Counted from the first letter of the stretch, positions 1 to 8,816 are shown. The stretch is DNA of 60,056 nucleotides from Streptococcus mitis bv. 2 str. SK95 (GCF_000222705.1 NZ_AFUB01000038.1:1-60056), one strand, 5' to 3'. The notes: generated by a model not told the origin, from the sequence alone. Program-made: numbers and translations.

Positions 1-1
1 G

Positions 2-109
2 TACGGGATTCGTTCTCTCTTTTTTATACTCTCAACTCTCTATTTAGTGGCTAACTTGAAAGTAGATAAAGTTTTAAAACCATTAAAAAGTGTAACAAAA
101 TTCGAATAA
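2..109 (+). CDS. C-terminal end of an unrecognised membrane protein (partial)
   Basis: The second frame is open from the window edge to a TAA at 107-109, giving the last 35 residues of a protein that starts outside the window. It has one hydrophobic stretch (SLFFILSTLYLVANL) followed by a short basic tail, as at the cytosolic end of a membrane protein. A strong terminator follows about 50 nt later, which fits a true gene end. I do not recognise the family. It could be part of the type VII secretion locus whose essC relic lies downstream, but nothing in the residues shows this. Confidence 0.4.
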   Translation, partial: YGIRSLFFILSTLYLVANLKVDKVLKPLKSVTKFE

Positions 110-160
110 GCTATATTTTTAGAGATTGTTGAAAAAATCACTATGCTTTAAATAAAAATC

Positions 161-206
161 AAAAACGAGGAGCTACTTTATCATTAAAGTAACTTCTCGT
201 TTTTTG
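161..206 (+). terminator. Rho-independent terminator
   Basis: A long hairpin pairs AAAAACGAGGAG..TACTTTA with TAAAGTA..CTTCTCGTTTTT around a TCAT loop and ends in a T-run. It closes the partial gene at the left edge. Confidence 0.85.
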
Positions 207-395
207 TCTGTTCTATGTCGTAAGATGAATTAGCGTGCTCATAAGCCTAAATTCATGATGCAAAAATATAGCTTTGTTCCTATGGGAAGAGGGCTATTTT
301 GATATTGTGGTATAATAGAACAAGAACATTTTCTAGTACCTTGAAAATTCTATATTTTCGCTTGTTTATCTCTTCTGCTATTTTCAAAAAATATC

Positions 396-1294
396 CTGTC
401 CCTTGCCGTCAAGTTCCACCCTCATGATGTGGCTTTCTTGTTGATTGACTACAAGGGTGGTGGAATGGCCAATCTCTTTAAGAACCTGCCCCACCTCTTG
501 GGAACCATTACCAACTTGGATGGAGCCCAATCCATGCGGGCCTTGGCTTCGATCAATGCGGAGATCCATCGCCTCAGCCTGGTCAGGGGCGGATTACCAG
601 CCGGACAAGGACGATATGGGGATTGAGGACCACACGATTTATCTAATCAATGAATTGGGTCAATATGAAATCTTGAATGAAGACCTATCTGGTTTAGAAG
701 AAGCCGAAGAAATCAAGGAAGTTCCGACAGAGTTGGATGCGATTGTGCAGCATATCCAAGTTTTGTGTCAGGAGCAAGAAATTCCTCCAGTACCACAGCC
801 ATGGTTGCCTCCGCTCAAAGAGCGCATCGCGTTAGAGGAACTGGAAGAAGTGCAGCCAGCAGTTGCTTGGAAAGAAGAGAAGTCCCTTTCCTTCCTACTT
901 GGGATGGCGGATATCCCGCAGGCCCAGAAGCAGGAAGCCGTCTCTATCAACCTCTCCAAGGATGGGCATGTCCTTCTTTACGGAAGTCCTGGTACAGGGA
1001 AGACCACCTTCCTTCAGACAGCCGGTATGGACTTGGCGAGAAAGCACAGTCCCAAGGCTCTTACCATGTACTTGCTGGACTTTGGGACCAATGGATTGGC
1101 GCCCTTGTCCAAGCTTCCGCAGGTGGCAGACACCATGCTTTTGGATCAGGCAGAGAAGATTTCTAAGTTTGTGCGGATCATGGAGCGCGAACTCAACCGT
1201 CGTAAGAAACTCCTTGCGGACTATGGTGTAGGGACCTTAGAGCTTTACCGAGAGTCTAGTGGTCAGCAAGAGCCGTCTATCGTTATCCTCTCAG
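396..1294 (+). pseudogene. essC: Relic of essC, the type VII secretion FtsK/SpoIIIE-type ATPase
   Basis: Two fragments of an EssC-like protein survive in different frames. The first (about 396-570) reads [16 protein letters not shown] and [18 protein letters not shown], the core of the second FtsK-like ATPase domain. The second (about 575-1294, shifted frame) begins [20 protein letters not shown], the linker before the third ATPase domain, and runs through that domain's P-loop GSPGTGKTT (about 985-1010) to ELYRESSGQQEPSIVILS. Intact EssC has roughly 1,450 residues; the N-terminal FHA and first ATPase regions, the rest of domain 2 and the end of domain 3 are missing. The 3' homology stops exactly where a near-palindrome begins. 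No other T7SS gene (esxA, essA, essB, esaA) is visible. A non-functional remnant is the safe reading. Confidence 0.85.
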
Positions 1295-1346
1295 TGTACC
1301 GCACCAGGCTTCAAGTCAAGCGCGATAGAGAAGCTGGTGTGGTACA
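1295..1346. repeat. Imperfect inverted repeat at the essC breakpoint
   Basis: TGTACCGCACCAGGCTTC (1295-1312) is the near-exact inverse of GAAGCTGGTGTGGTACA (1330-1346), with one substitution and one extra base, around a 17-nt loop. There is no T-run on either side, so it is a poor intrinsic terminator. It sits between the end of essC homology and the 3' end of the convergent DUF2974 gene and may be a small repeat element or a deletion scar. Confidence 0.6.
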
Positions 1347-1369
1347 GTATCAGAAAGTATTTTTCTACC

Positions 1370-2443
1370 TTAACGATTTTTCCAAGCTTGGTATCGGGCG
1401 TCAATCAAGAGTTGGGTTAGTCGTCCCATGGTTTCTCTTTCTTCGGGAGTGAGGGATTGAGCTTGGACAAAGAGTTGATGAATGTGTTCAATGACCTTGA
1501 AGGAAGAAAGGTCGTTGATAGAGGCGATGCCTGCATCAAGAATGATTCCAAAAAAGAGGTCAAAGTAGAGTTGCAGTTCCTCGTCAGGAACTGTTTCAAC
1601 CCATTCCTTGAAGGTAGTATCGACTTGCTGGCTGTCACTATTGGTCTCGTCCAGTTGGACAAAGTGTTTGTCTTCACCCTGCCAACTAAAGGTGTCATGC
1701 TGGGCAAGACCACCTAGGGCAGTGCTTCGAACGACGATTTTTTTATCAGGAATTTCCAGCATCATCCCAATGATAGAACCTTGTGGGATAAATACTTTCG
1801 TTCTTTTCATCATGTTTTGATAGCCAGCTGTTTCGGTTAGTTCCTTGTGAAGCCCAGGGGCATCAAAAGTATAGACAGCGACAATGTTTTTTTGTAAGAG
1901 TGGATCGAGTTGACTAGCAGCATAGACGGCTAGATTGCCCCCTTTTGAGTGTCCTGCCAGAATAACTTTTTGGTTAGGATGTTGAGCAAAAAAGTCCTGT
2001 AAATACTGAAGGGCGTGTTTTTGAGCTGGGATTTCCGTCATATAGGTCATATGGAAATCTTCTTTCCAACCAATGATACTATCATCCGTCCCACGAAAAA
2101 CAAGCACATAGGTATCGAGACTGATACGATAAGTCATAGCCGCAAACTGTTTTTGCAATTCAGGATCGATATCGTTGATAAAGTCTGAGAGCTTACAATT
2201 TTTAAAACGTTTGTGTTGAGAGAGTTGATCCAACAACTGGAGGCGGTTCTTATTGGTCAGCATCGTCGTTTCTCTAGGGATTTGAGGTGCAAGATCTATG
2301 AGGCGCTGGGGTTCTTGGGTGACTACACCATCAAAAGTAAGGTAGGTTAATTCGGTCAAGGCAAGAACATCTAACTCGTTCACGGGGAGGTCATAAAAGG
2401 AATCGTATGCTACATCATTCAAGTAGTCAAAAATATTGGCCAT
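1370..2443 (-). CDS. DUF2974 / Mbeg1-like alpha/beta-hydrolase (lipase-like)
   Basis: A 357-residue protein with the alpha/beta-hydrolase nucleophile elbow GHSKGGN (about residue 165) preceded by VLVFRGTDDSIIGWKEDF, the lipase class-3-like oxyanion region of DUF2974 proteins. No signal peptide or membrane segment is seen, so it should be cytosolic. The substrate is unknown; annotation as a lipase rests on fold only. The start (MANIFDYL) is supported by AGAAAGGAG eight bases upstream. The 3' end abuts the essC relic, and the gene is transcribed towards it. The reductase gene downstream on the same strand of the neighbouring region ends about 110 bp before this start, so the two need not be co-transcribed. 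Confidence 0.85.
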   Translation of the reverse strand: MANIFDYLNDVAYDSFYDLPVNELDVLALTELTYLTFDGVVTQEPQRLIDLAPQIPRETTMLTNKNRLQLLDQLSQHKRFKNCKLSDFINDIDPELQKQFAAMTYRISLDTYVLVFRGTDDSIIGWKEDFHMTYMTEIPAQKHALQYLQDFFAQHPNQKVILAGHSKGGNLAVYAASQLDPLLQKNIVAVYTFDAPGLHKELTETAGYQNMMKRTKVFIPQGSIIGMMLEIPDKKIVVRSTALGGLAQHDTFSWQGEDKHFVQLDETNSDSQQVDTTFKEWVETVPDEELQLYFDLFFGIILDAGIASINDLSSFKVIEHIHQLFVQAQSLTPEERETMGRLTQLLIDARYQAWKNR

Positions 2444-2554
2444 AAAAGCTCCTTTCTCTATGTTTATCCTATCACATTTACCTAGAATTAGCTAGTAGGC
2501 TTGTTTGGATGACCTAGTAGGGATTGATTCAGATATATGGAAGACAGGCTGCTC

Positions 2555-3331
2555 CTATTTCAAACCTCTAAACGAGCTTACTTGAATGTTTTTGCTATCG
2601 ACTCCATTTTCCTTTAAAAAATTCTTCATCTCATTTACATCATCAGGCTGACCTGTGATGAGATAGCTGGCTTGATTGCCGTATTCATCAATAGCACGTT
2701 TTAAAAATGCTTGACTTTGAGAAAATTCATCGCTCGTTTTATAAGTAAAATTCGATGTCTTTTGAGACAGTTCCTTCATCTCATTATCGAAAATAGTCAC
2801 TCCTTTGTCAAAATGGTTGAGAATAATCGGACATTTACCAACCCATTCTTTGATAAGGGGGCGTAGAGCAGAAATGCCGACATCAGATGCAAAACAAACT
2901 AGTGGCTTATTCGTATCTTTAACAGTCAAAGAGGAATCCAGCCAACTCATCTCAATCTCACTGCCAGCCGGTAAATGTGTCAAGGTGTTCTTAAAGTTGC
3001 TACCACTATTATGAGTCAAAATGAGAATTTCATCTTCATCAGGTGTGGAGGCAATGGTTAGCCATCGACTGGTTTGCTCTCCCTTAGCTTCATATTTACT
3101 AGCAGTAGATGAGGTATCAGGGAGTGTAAACTTAGCATAAGCCCCAGCTTTCCAGATTTGATGACTCGGTTTTGTGATATGAATTAAATATAGATCTCCG
3201 CTGGGGTTTTCGATGGATTTTATCGATAATGTCTGGCTTCGTCCAAGATAAGCGATGGCACCCCAAGTTATAATACATAGCGCTCCAAGTGTTGATAGAA
3301 TGATAATAAACATTTTTTTACCTCTTTTCAT
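2555..3331 (-). CDS. Membrane-anchored ferredoxin reductase-like FAD/NAD(P)-binding oxidoreductase
   Basis: A 258-residue protein with one N-terminal membrane segment (residues 7-28) followed by a ferredoxin-NADP reductase-like fold: an FAD-binding barrel (IHITKPSHQIWKAGAYAKF..LTIASTPDEDEILILTH) and a nucleotide-binding half with PLVCFASDVGISALRPLIKEW. The hydrophobic leader lacks a clear cleavage site, so it is probably tethered. It could serve as a ferric or flavin reductase; the electron acceptor cannot be read from sequence. ATG at 3331 has AGGAG nine bases upstream; an internal ATG at 3313 (MFIIIL) also has GAGG and is an alternative. A TGAATGAA..TTCATTCA operator lies 28 bases upstream of the start, between this gene and tetR, so TetR control is likely. 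Confidence 0.75.
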   Translation of the reverse strand: MKRGKKMFIIILSTLGALCIITWGAIAYLGRSQTLSIKSIENPSGDLYLIHITKPSHQIWKAGAYAKFTLPDTSSTASKYEAKGEQTSRWLTIASTPDEDEILILTHNSGSNFKNTLTHLPAGSEIEMSWLDSSLTVKDTNKPLVCFASDVGISALRPLIKEWVGKCPIILNHFDKGVTIFDNEMKELSQKTSNFTYKTSDEFSQSQAFLKRAIDEYGNQASYLITGQPDDVNEMKNFLKENGVDSKNIQVSSFRGLK

Positions 3332-3357
3332 TTTTTATGACTCCTGTTCTTAATTTT

Positions 3358-3386
3358 ATGAATGAACTGTAAAATAATTCATTCAT
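3358..3386 (-). promoter_or_regulatory. Predicted TetR operator in front of the reductase gene
   Basis: ATGAATGAA (3358-3366) and TTCATTCAT (3378-3386) form a 9-bp inverted repeat around 11 nt. The same TGAATGAA/TTCATTCA half-sites occur with a 12-nt centre in front of tetR at 4005-4032, which makes a shared operator the natural reading. Confidence 0.7.
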
Positions 3387-3416
3387 ATCTTTTCAAAAAA
3401 TAAAGAAATCTATTCT

Positions 3417-3980
3417 TTATTTTAGAACTCCTTTAATGAAGTTGGTTGCAAGTATTTCAACAGTTTTGCCAATATCTGGAAAATCTTTTTCCGTGATATG
3501 CATATCCATATAGTAAAACAGATTATAAACCTGTAAAATATCTTGAATCTTTTCTGGCGAATACCCCTCAGCCTGCATACGATTTGTAAAAGTTTTAACT
3601 AAAAACTGATGAAATGGATTTGCGACTTTGCCTTCTTCCGAGGAATAGTAGCTGTGTAACTCATCTGCTATGGCAGGATTGTACCATTCTGCAAGGATTT
3701 TATTGGAAGAAACGAGAGTTCTGGACTGAGCAAAGAGTTGACTAATGAGGTCGGTCATGTCAATTTCCCAATCCAGTTCTTCGATCATAGCTTGGCGAAC
3801 ACGGTTGTTTTCATCTATATAGATGTCTAGAAAAATGGCTTCTTTACTTTCGTAATAGTTATAAAAAGAGCCAACTGCCACCCCAGCTTGCCTAGCAATT
3901 TCTGAAATTCCTGTCGCCTTGTAACCTTTTTTCGAAAAAACTTCATAGGCCGCTGTCTTTAAAGCTTGTTTTTTGTCCAA
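3417..3980 (-). CDS. TetR/AcrR family transcriptional repressor
   Basis: A 187-residue protein with the N-terminal TetR helix-turn-helix ISEIARQAGVAVGSFYNYYESKEAIF (split: ISEIARQAGVAV then GSFYNYYESKEA, residues about 22-48) and an all-helical ligand domain. The start codon is TTG at 3978-3980, with AAAGGAGG ten bases upstream. A perfect 12-bp inverted repeat lies just upstream of the RBS and a matching half-site pair precedes the downstream reductase gene, so it probably represses itself and the reductase. The inducer is unknown. Family assignment is firm; the target set is inferred from the two operators. Confidence 0.9.
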   Translation of the reverse strand: MDKKQALKTAAYEVFSKKGYKATGISEIARQAGVAVGSFYNYYESKEAIFLDIYIDENNRVRQAMIEELDWEIDMTDLISQLFAQSRTLVSSNKILAEWYNPAIADELHSYYSSEEGKVANPFHQFLVKTFTNRMQAEGYSPEKIQDILQVYNLFYYMDMHITEKDFPDIGKTVEILATNFIKGVLK

Positions 3981-4004
3981 TCTAATTTAACCTCCTTTAT
4001 TTAA

Positions 4005-4032
4005 TGAATGAATAAATTGATTTATTCATTCA
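4005..4032. promoter_or_regulatory. TetR autoregulatory operator
   Basis: TGAATGAATAAA (4005-4016) and TTTATTCATTCA (4021-4032) are perfect 12-bp inverse copies around TTGA, placed about 25 bp upstream of the tetR start. Confidence 0.8.
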
Positions 4033-4309
4033 CATTCTAACAAATCATGGCTAGCTTGTCAATAAGAAGGCTAAACCTATTAAATAAGTGAAAGAAACGC
4101 TAACTAAATGAACACAAAAAGGAAAATATAGGATAAGGCTGGAACTATACTTAAAAATAAGGTATGATATCAGTGGGAATGTTCTCTATATAGCATCTGT
4201 TTACTGATCTGGATTTGTGGGGAATAGGCTGCTAAACAGTATGAGACACTGATCCGTAGATCTGATATGAAGGTTTTTGATACTTTGAGAAATAGCAAAG
4301 GAGGAGCGC
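4033..4309. other. Intergenic region upstream of the two-component genes
   Basis: No gene is visible between tetR and the response regulator. There is a TATGAT -10-like box at 4163-4168, but I could not assign a convincing -35 or operator. The last bases AAAGGAGGAGCGC form the RBS of the response regulator. Confidence 0.5.
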
Positions 4310-4987
4310 ATGCACAAGATTTTACTAGTAGAAGATGACCAAGTTATTCGGCAACAAGTGGGGAAATTGCTCTCTGAGTGGGGGTTTGAGGTCGTTTTGG
4401 TAGAAGATTTTATGGAAGTTTTGGCTCTTTTTGTTCAGTCGGAACCTCATTTGGTCCTCATGGATATTGGCCTGCCGCTTTTCAATGGTTACCATTGGTG
4501 TCAGGAGATTCGTAAGATTTCTCAGGTACCTATCATGTTTCTGTCTTCGAGAGACCAGGCGATGGATATTGTCATGGCGATCAATATGGGAGCGGATGAC
4601 TTTGTGACCAAGCCTTTTGACCAGCAGGTGCTTCTTGCAAAGGTTCAGGGCTTGTTGCGCCGTTCTTATGAATTTGGCCGAGATGAAAGTCTGCTGGAGT
4701 ATGCGGGTGTGATCCTCAATACCAAGTCCATGGACCTGCACTATCAGGGGGAAGTTCTGAGTTTGACCAAGAATGAATTTCAAATTTTGCGAGTGCTGTT
4801 TGAACATGCGGGCAATATCGTGGCGCGTGATGACCTGATGCGGGAACTCTGGAATAGCGACTTTTTCATCGATGACAATACCTTGTCTGTCAATGTTGCT
4901 CGTTTGCGCAAAAAGTTGGAGGAACAAGGCTTGGCAGGTTTTATCGAAACCAAGAAAGGGATAGGATACGGACTGAAACATGCTTGA
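4310..4987 (+). CDS. OmpR-family response regulator (BceR-like; TCS01-type)
   Basis: A 225-residue regulator. The receiver domain (1-115) has the acidic pair E8/D9-D10, phospho-acceptor D52 (VLMDIGLPL), S79/S80 and K101 (TKPFD). The C-terminal winged helix (about 125-222) has ILRVLFEHAGNIVARDDLM and NTLSVNVARLRKKL. Its stop overlaps the kinase start by 8 bp, so the pair is translationally coupled. In gene context (next to thrS) it matches what I recall as pneumococcal TCS01, which has been linked to control of a BceAB-type peptide-resistance transporter. No such transporter lies nearby here, so the regulon must be elsewhere. Confidence 0.93.
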   Translation: MHKILLVEDDQVIRQQVGKLLSEWGFEVVLVEDFMEVLALFVQSEPHLVLMDIGLPLFNGYHWCQEIRKISQVPIMFLSSRDQAMDIVMAINMGADDFVTKPFDQQVLLAKVQGLLRRSYEFGRDESLLEYAGVILNTKSMDLHYQGEVLSLTKNEFQILRVLFEHAGNIVARDDLMRELWNSDFFIDDNTLSVNVARLRKKLEEQGLAGFIETKKGIGYGLKHA

Positions 4988-5954
4988 TTGGAAATCATTT
5001 TTTCTAGCCTATCTGCGTTCTCGCAGTCGCGTTTTTACCTATATTTTTTCATTAGGCTTTCTCGTCCTTCTCTTTCAGTTTTTATTTGCTAGTCTAGGAA
5101 CTTATTTTCTTTATTTCTTTCTGCTCAGTAGTTTTTTGACCTTCCTATTTTTGGCTTGGGACATGTTTGCAGAAGCTCAGGTTTACCGGCAGGAAATACT
5201 CTATGCTGAGAGAGACCCCAAGTCTCCTTTGGAATGTGCGCTAGCAGAAAAACTCGAAGAGCGTGAGTCTGAATTGTATCAAAAGAAGTCGGAAGCGCAG
5301 AGTAAGCTGACGGATTTGCTGGATTACTACACCTTATGGGTTCACCAGATCAAGACGCCCATTGCGGCTAGTCGCCTTTTGGTAGCAGAAGTCTCTGATC
5401 GGGAGGTCAAGCAGCAACTGGAACAGGAAATTTTCAAGATTGACTCCTATACCAACCTGGTTTTGCAGTACCTGCGTTTAGAGAGTTTTCACGATGATTT
5501 GGTCTTTGAAAAGGTTCAAGTGGAGGATCTGGTAAAGGAAGTGGTTCGTAAGTACGCACTTTTCTTTATCCAGAAGGGACTAACAGTCAATCTCCATGAC
5601 CTTGACAAAATCATCGTGACCGATAAGAAGTGGCTGTTGGTCGTCATTGAACAAATCCTTTCAAACAGTCTCAAGTACACCAAGGAAGGTGGGCTAGAGA
5701 TTTCTATGGAAGGTCAGGAGCTCTGTATAAAGGATACGGGGATTGGGATTAAAAACAGTGATGTGCTCCGAGTCTTTGAACGTGGGTTTTCAGGCTACAA
5801 TGGTCGTTTGACCCAGCAGTCATCTGGACTTGGACTTTATCTATCTAAGAAAATTTCTGAAGAACTGGGCCACCAGATTCGTATCGAGTCTGAGGTTGGA
5901 AAAGGAACGACCGTACGGATTAAATTCACTGAAGTGAAGCTTGTTATTGAGTAA
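4980..5954 (+). CDS. Intramembrane-sensing histidine kinase (BceS-like)
   Basis: A 324-residue kinase with two closely spaced membrane helices (about 21-40 and 42-60) and almost no extracellular loop, typical of intramembrane-sensing BceS-type kinases that receive signals through a partner ABC transporter. The phospho-acceptor is H122 in TLWVHQIKTPIAA, a hallmark of this group. The ATPase domain has the N box IEQILSNSLKY, G1 DTGIGIK and G2 SSGLGLYLSKK. ATG overlaps the response-regulator stop. The signal is unknown; cell-envelope peptide antibiotics are the usual inducers in this family. Confidence 0.92.
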   Translation: MLDWKSFFLAYLRSRSRVFTYIFSLGFLVLLFQFLFASLGTYFLYFFLLSSFLTFLFLAWDMFAEAQVYRQEILYAERDPKSPLECALAEKLEERESELYQKKSEAQSKLTDLLDYYTLWVHQIKTPIAASRLLVAEVSDREVKQQLEQEIFKIDSYTNLVLQYLRLESFHDDLVFEKVQVEDLVKEVVRKYALFFIQKGLTVNLHDLDKIIVTDKKWLLVVIEQILSNSLKYTKEGGLEISMEGQELCIKDTGIGIKNSDVLRVFERGFSGYNGRLTQQSSGLGLYLSKKISEELGHQIRIESEVGKGTTVRIKFTEVKLVIE

Positions 5955-5964
5955 GAATAAATGA

Positions 5965-5991
5965 GAAAAAGCCTCCGAATGGAGGCTTTTG
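5965..5991. terminator. Bidirectional terminator between hk and thrS
   Basis: AAAAAGCCTCC GAAT GGAGGCTTTT has A and T tails on both sides and serves the two convergent genes. Confidence 0.85.
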
Positions 5992-6002
5992 TTGTTAGTT
6001 TC

Positions 6003-7946
6003 TTATTTCTCAACTCGTGATTTGTTGGCGATATCAGTTAGGATAGCTTGAACAAAGTCATCAACTGAGACAGTTTGTGTTTCTTTTTGTCCATAGCGAC
6101 GAACGTTGACAGTTCCGTCTTCCATTTCCTTATCCCCAACGATCAATTGGTAAGGAATCTTGCTAGTTTGTGAAGCACGGATCTTGAACTGCATTTTTTC
6201 ATTGCGTTCATCCACATCGGCACGGACACCGCAGTCACGGAGTTTCTTAGCCACTTCCCATGCGTAGTCCACGTGTTTTTCGTTAGAAACGGGGATGAGG
6301 GTTACTTGATGTGGTGCAAGCCATGTTGGGAAGGCCCCCTTGTAGTTTTCAATCAAGATAGCTGTGAAGCGTTCCATAGTTGAGATAACCCCACGGTGGA
6401 TCATAACTGGACGGTGTTCTTCACCGTCAGCACCGATGTATTTGAGGTCGAAGCGTTCTGGCAACAAGAAGTCCAGCTGGATAGTCGAAAGGGTTTCTTC
6501 TTTTCCAAGGGCAGTCTTCACTTGGATATCGAGTTTCGGACCATAGAAGGCTGCTTCACCTTCAGCTTCAAAGTAGTCCAGTTCCATATCATCCATAGCT
6601 GCTTTCAACATGCGTTGTGCATTTTCCCACATCTCATCGTTGTCAAAGTATTTGTGTTTATCTTCTGGGTCACGATAAGACAAGCGGAAACGGTAATCTG
6701 TCAAATTAAAGTCTTCATACACGTCGATAATCAATTGAAGAATTTTCTTGAATTCTTCCTCAATTTGTTCTGGAGCTACAAAAGTATGACCATCATTTAG
6801 GGACATTTCACGTACACGTTGAAGGCCTGTAAGGGCGCCAGATTTTTCATATCGGTGCATCATGCCAATCTCAGCGATACGGATTGGTAATTCACGGTAT
6901 GAGTGTACATGGTGTTTATAAACTTCGATATGGTGAGGACAGTTCATTGGGCGGAGGACAAACTCTTCACCGTCCCCCATATCCATAGTTGGGAACATAT
7001 CTTCACGGTAGTGATCCCAGTGACCAGAAGTTTTATAGAGTTCCACTGAGGCAATTGGTGGAGTGTAAACATGTTGGTAGCCTGCAGCGATTTCCTTGTC
7101 AACAATGTAGCGTTCCAATTCACGACGGATAGTTGCTCCGTTTGGTAACCAGAATGGTAAACCTTGTCCGACTTCTTGTGAAATCATGAAGAGATCAAGC
7201 TCTTTACCGAGTTTACGGTGGTCACGTTCCTTGGCTTCTTCACGCATTTGAAGGTAGTTCTTCAAGTCTTTCTTGTCAAACCAAGCTGTACCGTAGATTC
7301 GTTGCATCATCGCGTTGTCGCTATTTCCACGCCAGTAGGCACCAGCTACGTTGAGCAGGTGGAAGATTTGGATACGACCTGTTGATGGGACGTGAGGACC
7401 ACGGCAGAGGTCCACGTATTCGCCCTGACGGTAGATAGTCAAACCGCCTTCGTCTTCTGAGTGTTCTTCGATCAATTCCAATTTATAAGGGTCGTTCTTG
7501 AAGATTTCACGGGCCTCGTCTTTCGTTACTTCCTCACGAATAGAAGGGAAGTTTTCTTTGACGATTTTTTGCATTTCTTCTTCAATACGAGGCAGGTCTT
7601 CGTTGGAGATTTGACCATCTTGATTGTCGGTATCGTAGTAGAAACCATCTTCGATAGCTGGACCAACTCCTAGATGAATGTCTGGGAAAAGGCTACGAGC
7701 TGCTTGGGCGAACAAATGAGCCGCTGAGTGGCGCAAGATTGGAAGAGCATCTTCGTGATCAGGTGTCACGATTTCGATGCTTCCATCTTCAGTGATAGCA
7801 CGAGTCGTGTCGATGAGTTTGCCGTTGAATTTACCAGCCAAGGCTTTTTTAGCGAGGGAATTGCTGATAGATTGGGCAATTTCAAAAGTTGTTACGCCAG
7901 ATTCGAATTCACGAACAGCGCCATCTGGGAAAGTAATCTTAATCAT
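6003..7946 (-). CDS. thrS: Threonine-tRNA ligase
   Basis: A full-length 647-residue class II synthetase that charges tRNA-Thr in the cytosol. It has the N-terminal TGS domain (1-61), the editing (SAD) domain with [11 protein letters not shown] near residue 75, the catalytic core with the zinc/substrate motif [12 protein letters not shown] (about 333) and motif 2-like [13 protein letters not shown], and a C-terminal anticodon-binding domain ([17 protein letters not shown]). The RBS AAGGAG lies eight bases before ATG. The gene begins 10 bp after the stop of the P-loop kinase gene; both follow the T-box leader at 8604-8815, so threonyl-tRNA charging should control both. Confidence 0.98.
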   Translation of the reverse strand: MIKITFPDGAVREFESGVTTFEIAQSISNSLAKKALAGKFNGKLIDTTRAITEDGSIEIVTPDHEDALPILRHSAAHLFAQAARSLFPDIHLGVGPAIEDGFYYDTDNQDGQISNEDLPRIEEEMQKIVKENFPSIREEVTKDEAREIFKNDPYKLELIEEHSEDEGGLTIYRQGEYVDLCRGPHVPSTGRIQIFHLLNVAGAYWRGNSDNAMMQRIYGTAWFDKKDLKNYLQMREEAKERDHRKLGKELDLFMISQEVGQGLPFWLPNGATIRRELERYIVDKEIAAGYQHVYTPPIASVELYKTSGHWDHYREDMFPTMDMGDGEEFVLRPMNCPHHIEVYKHHVHSYRELPIRIAEIGMMHRYEKSGALTGLQRVREMSLNDGHTFVAPEQIEEEFKKILQLIIDVYEDFNLTDYRFRLSYRDPEDKHKYFDNDEMWENAQRMLKAAMDDMELDYFEAEGEAAFYGPKLDIQVKTALGKEETLSTIQLDFLLPERFDLKYIGADGEEHRPVMIHRGVISTMERFTAILIENYKGAFPTWLAPHQVTLIPVSNEKHVDYAWEVAKKLRDCGVRADVDERNEKMQFKIRASQTSKIPYQLIVGDKEMEDGTVNVRRYGQKETQTVSVDDFVQAILTDIANKSRVEK

Positions 7947-7956
7947 GGTTTTCTCC

Positions 7957-8580
7957 TTAAATATTTATTCTATTTTTATTGGACAATTTTAAGAGCCGAG
8001 CAACTTCTTCCGCAGTCTGATTTTCTGATTGACTACCGTCTGTTACGAGACTAGAATATCCTAATTTCATCGCTTCCTGCCGAACCATTTGAGCAAAAAG
8101 AATGTCTCGTTGCATCCAGTTTTCAAAAGCTTGCTTAGGGTTGGTTGTTCCCTCTAAAACATAAGGAACCCATTCTCTCTGTCTATAATGCTTTTTCTGA
8201 AAATCAGCTGTCGGAGTCAAGCATAGATAGGAAGACGCTGGGCATTCAAGCTCCTTTACCAAGTGAGGCAAAAGTCCTGCTCCCTCAACCAAGAGAGGTC
8301 TATCTTGATTTTTTATCAAGTAAGATTTTACATAAGGAAAAATCTCTTCATAAAAGCGCCATTCTTCATCTGCCATCTCTTCTGGATTTCTCATCCAGAT
8401 TTGTTCTGGACTTCTATCCTGCCTAAGAAGGCAAATTGGCTGTGAGTCTGCACTTGCTTGACTCATCATCTCTTCTACCAAATCATCCAGTTTGATATGA
8501 AGTAGTTGATACTGTCTAGCAAGAAGTGAGGCAATTGTTGACTTTCCACTACAAGGCGATCCGCCAATCATATAAAGCAT
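7957..8580 (-). CDS. P-loop kinase-like protein between the T-box and thrS
   Basis: A 207-residue protein starting [15 protein letters not shown], a Walker A motif at residues 5-15, with [12 protein letters not shown] (a likely acidic switch), a later RQREW basic segment and a helical C-terminus. This resembles small nucleoside/shikimate-type kinases (AAA_18/AAA_33), but I cannot name the substrate. ATG at 8580 has GGAGG seven bases upstream; a second ATG at 8583 is possible. An upstream in-frame extension would run into the T-box terminator and is rejected. Its position directly behind the T-box, in one operon with thrS, suggests its level rises when threonyl-tRNA is uncharged. Confidence 0.8.
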   Translation of the reverse strand: MLYMIGGSPCSGKSTIASLLARQYQLLHIKLDDLVEEMMSQASADSQPICLLRQDRSPEQIWMRNPEEMADEEWRFYEEIFPYVKSYLIKNQDRPLLVEGAGLLPHLVKELECPASSYLCLTPTADFQKKHYRQREWVPYVLEGTTNPKQAFENWMQRDILFAQMVRQEAMKLGYSSLVTDGSQSENQTAEEVARLLKLSNKNRINI

Positions 8581-8603
8581 CATTCTTCCTCCTTCTGACA
8601 AAA

Positions 8604-8815
8604 TAAAAACGACATCCTCAAAAGGACGTCGCAACGTGGTTCCACCTTCATTTATGCAGGTCAAAAAGACCTACACCTCTGATTGGCTTTAACGTGGCCA
8701 CCGTTTTATGTTTTCATAAAAGTCAGTAGAGTAGTATCAGTTTAGGCTCTCTATGCGTTTCCAGCAACCACGCACTCTCTAGTAGAAAGGGACTAAGTGA
8801 CTTGTCTCTATGCAT
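8604..8815 (-). promoter_or_regulatory. T-box leader (threonine) with terminator
   Basis: On the minus strand the canonical T-box core AGGTGGAACCACGTTG (about 8632-8648) is followed at once by the terminator CGACGTCCT TTTG AGGATGTCG (8610-8631) and a T-rich tail. Upstream lies a Stem I-like region of about 130 nt with a purine-rich bulge; a GATACTAC stretch at about 8733-8741 offers an ACU threonine specifier, though ACC cannot be excluded by eye. Uncharged tRNA-Thr should bind the core and block termination, switching on the kinase and thrS. Confidence 0.93.
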
Positions 8816-8816
8816 T

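Noticed and set aside
765-1231. Extra frames of 122-133 codons in the essC relic
   Set aside because: They are out-of-frame readings of EssC-like DNA; only the frames matching EssC motifs were kept.
4325-4981. 218-codon open frame on the minus strand opposite the response regulator
   Set aside because: It mirrors a gene with clear receiver and winged-helix motifs, has no RBS or family features, and is a reverse-frame shadow.
8581-8664. Longer N-terminus for the P-loop kinase
   Set aside because: It would be encoded by the T-box terminator and core; GGAGG stands before 8580.
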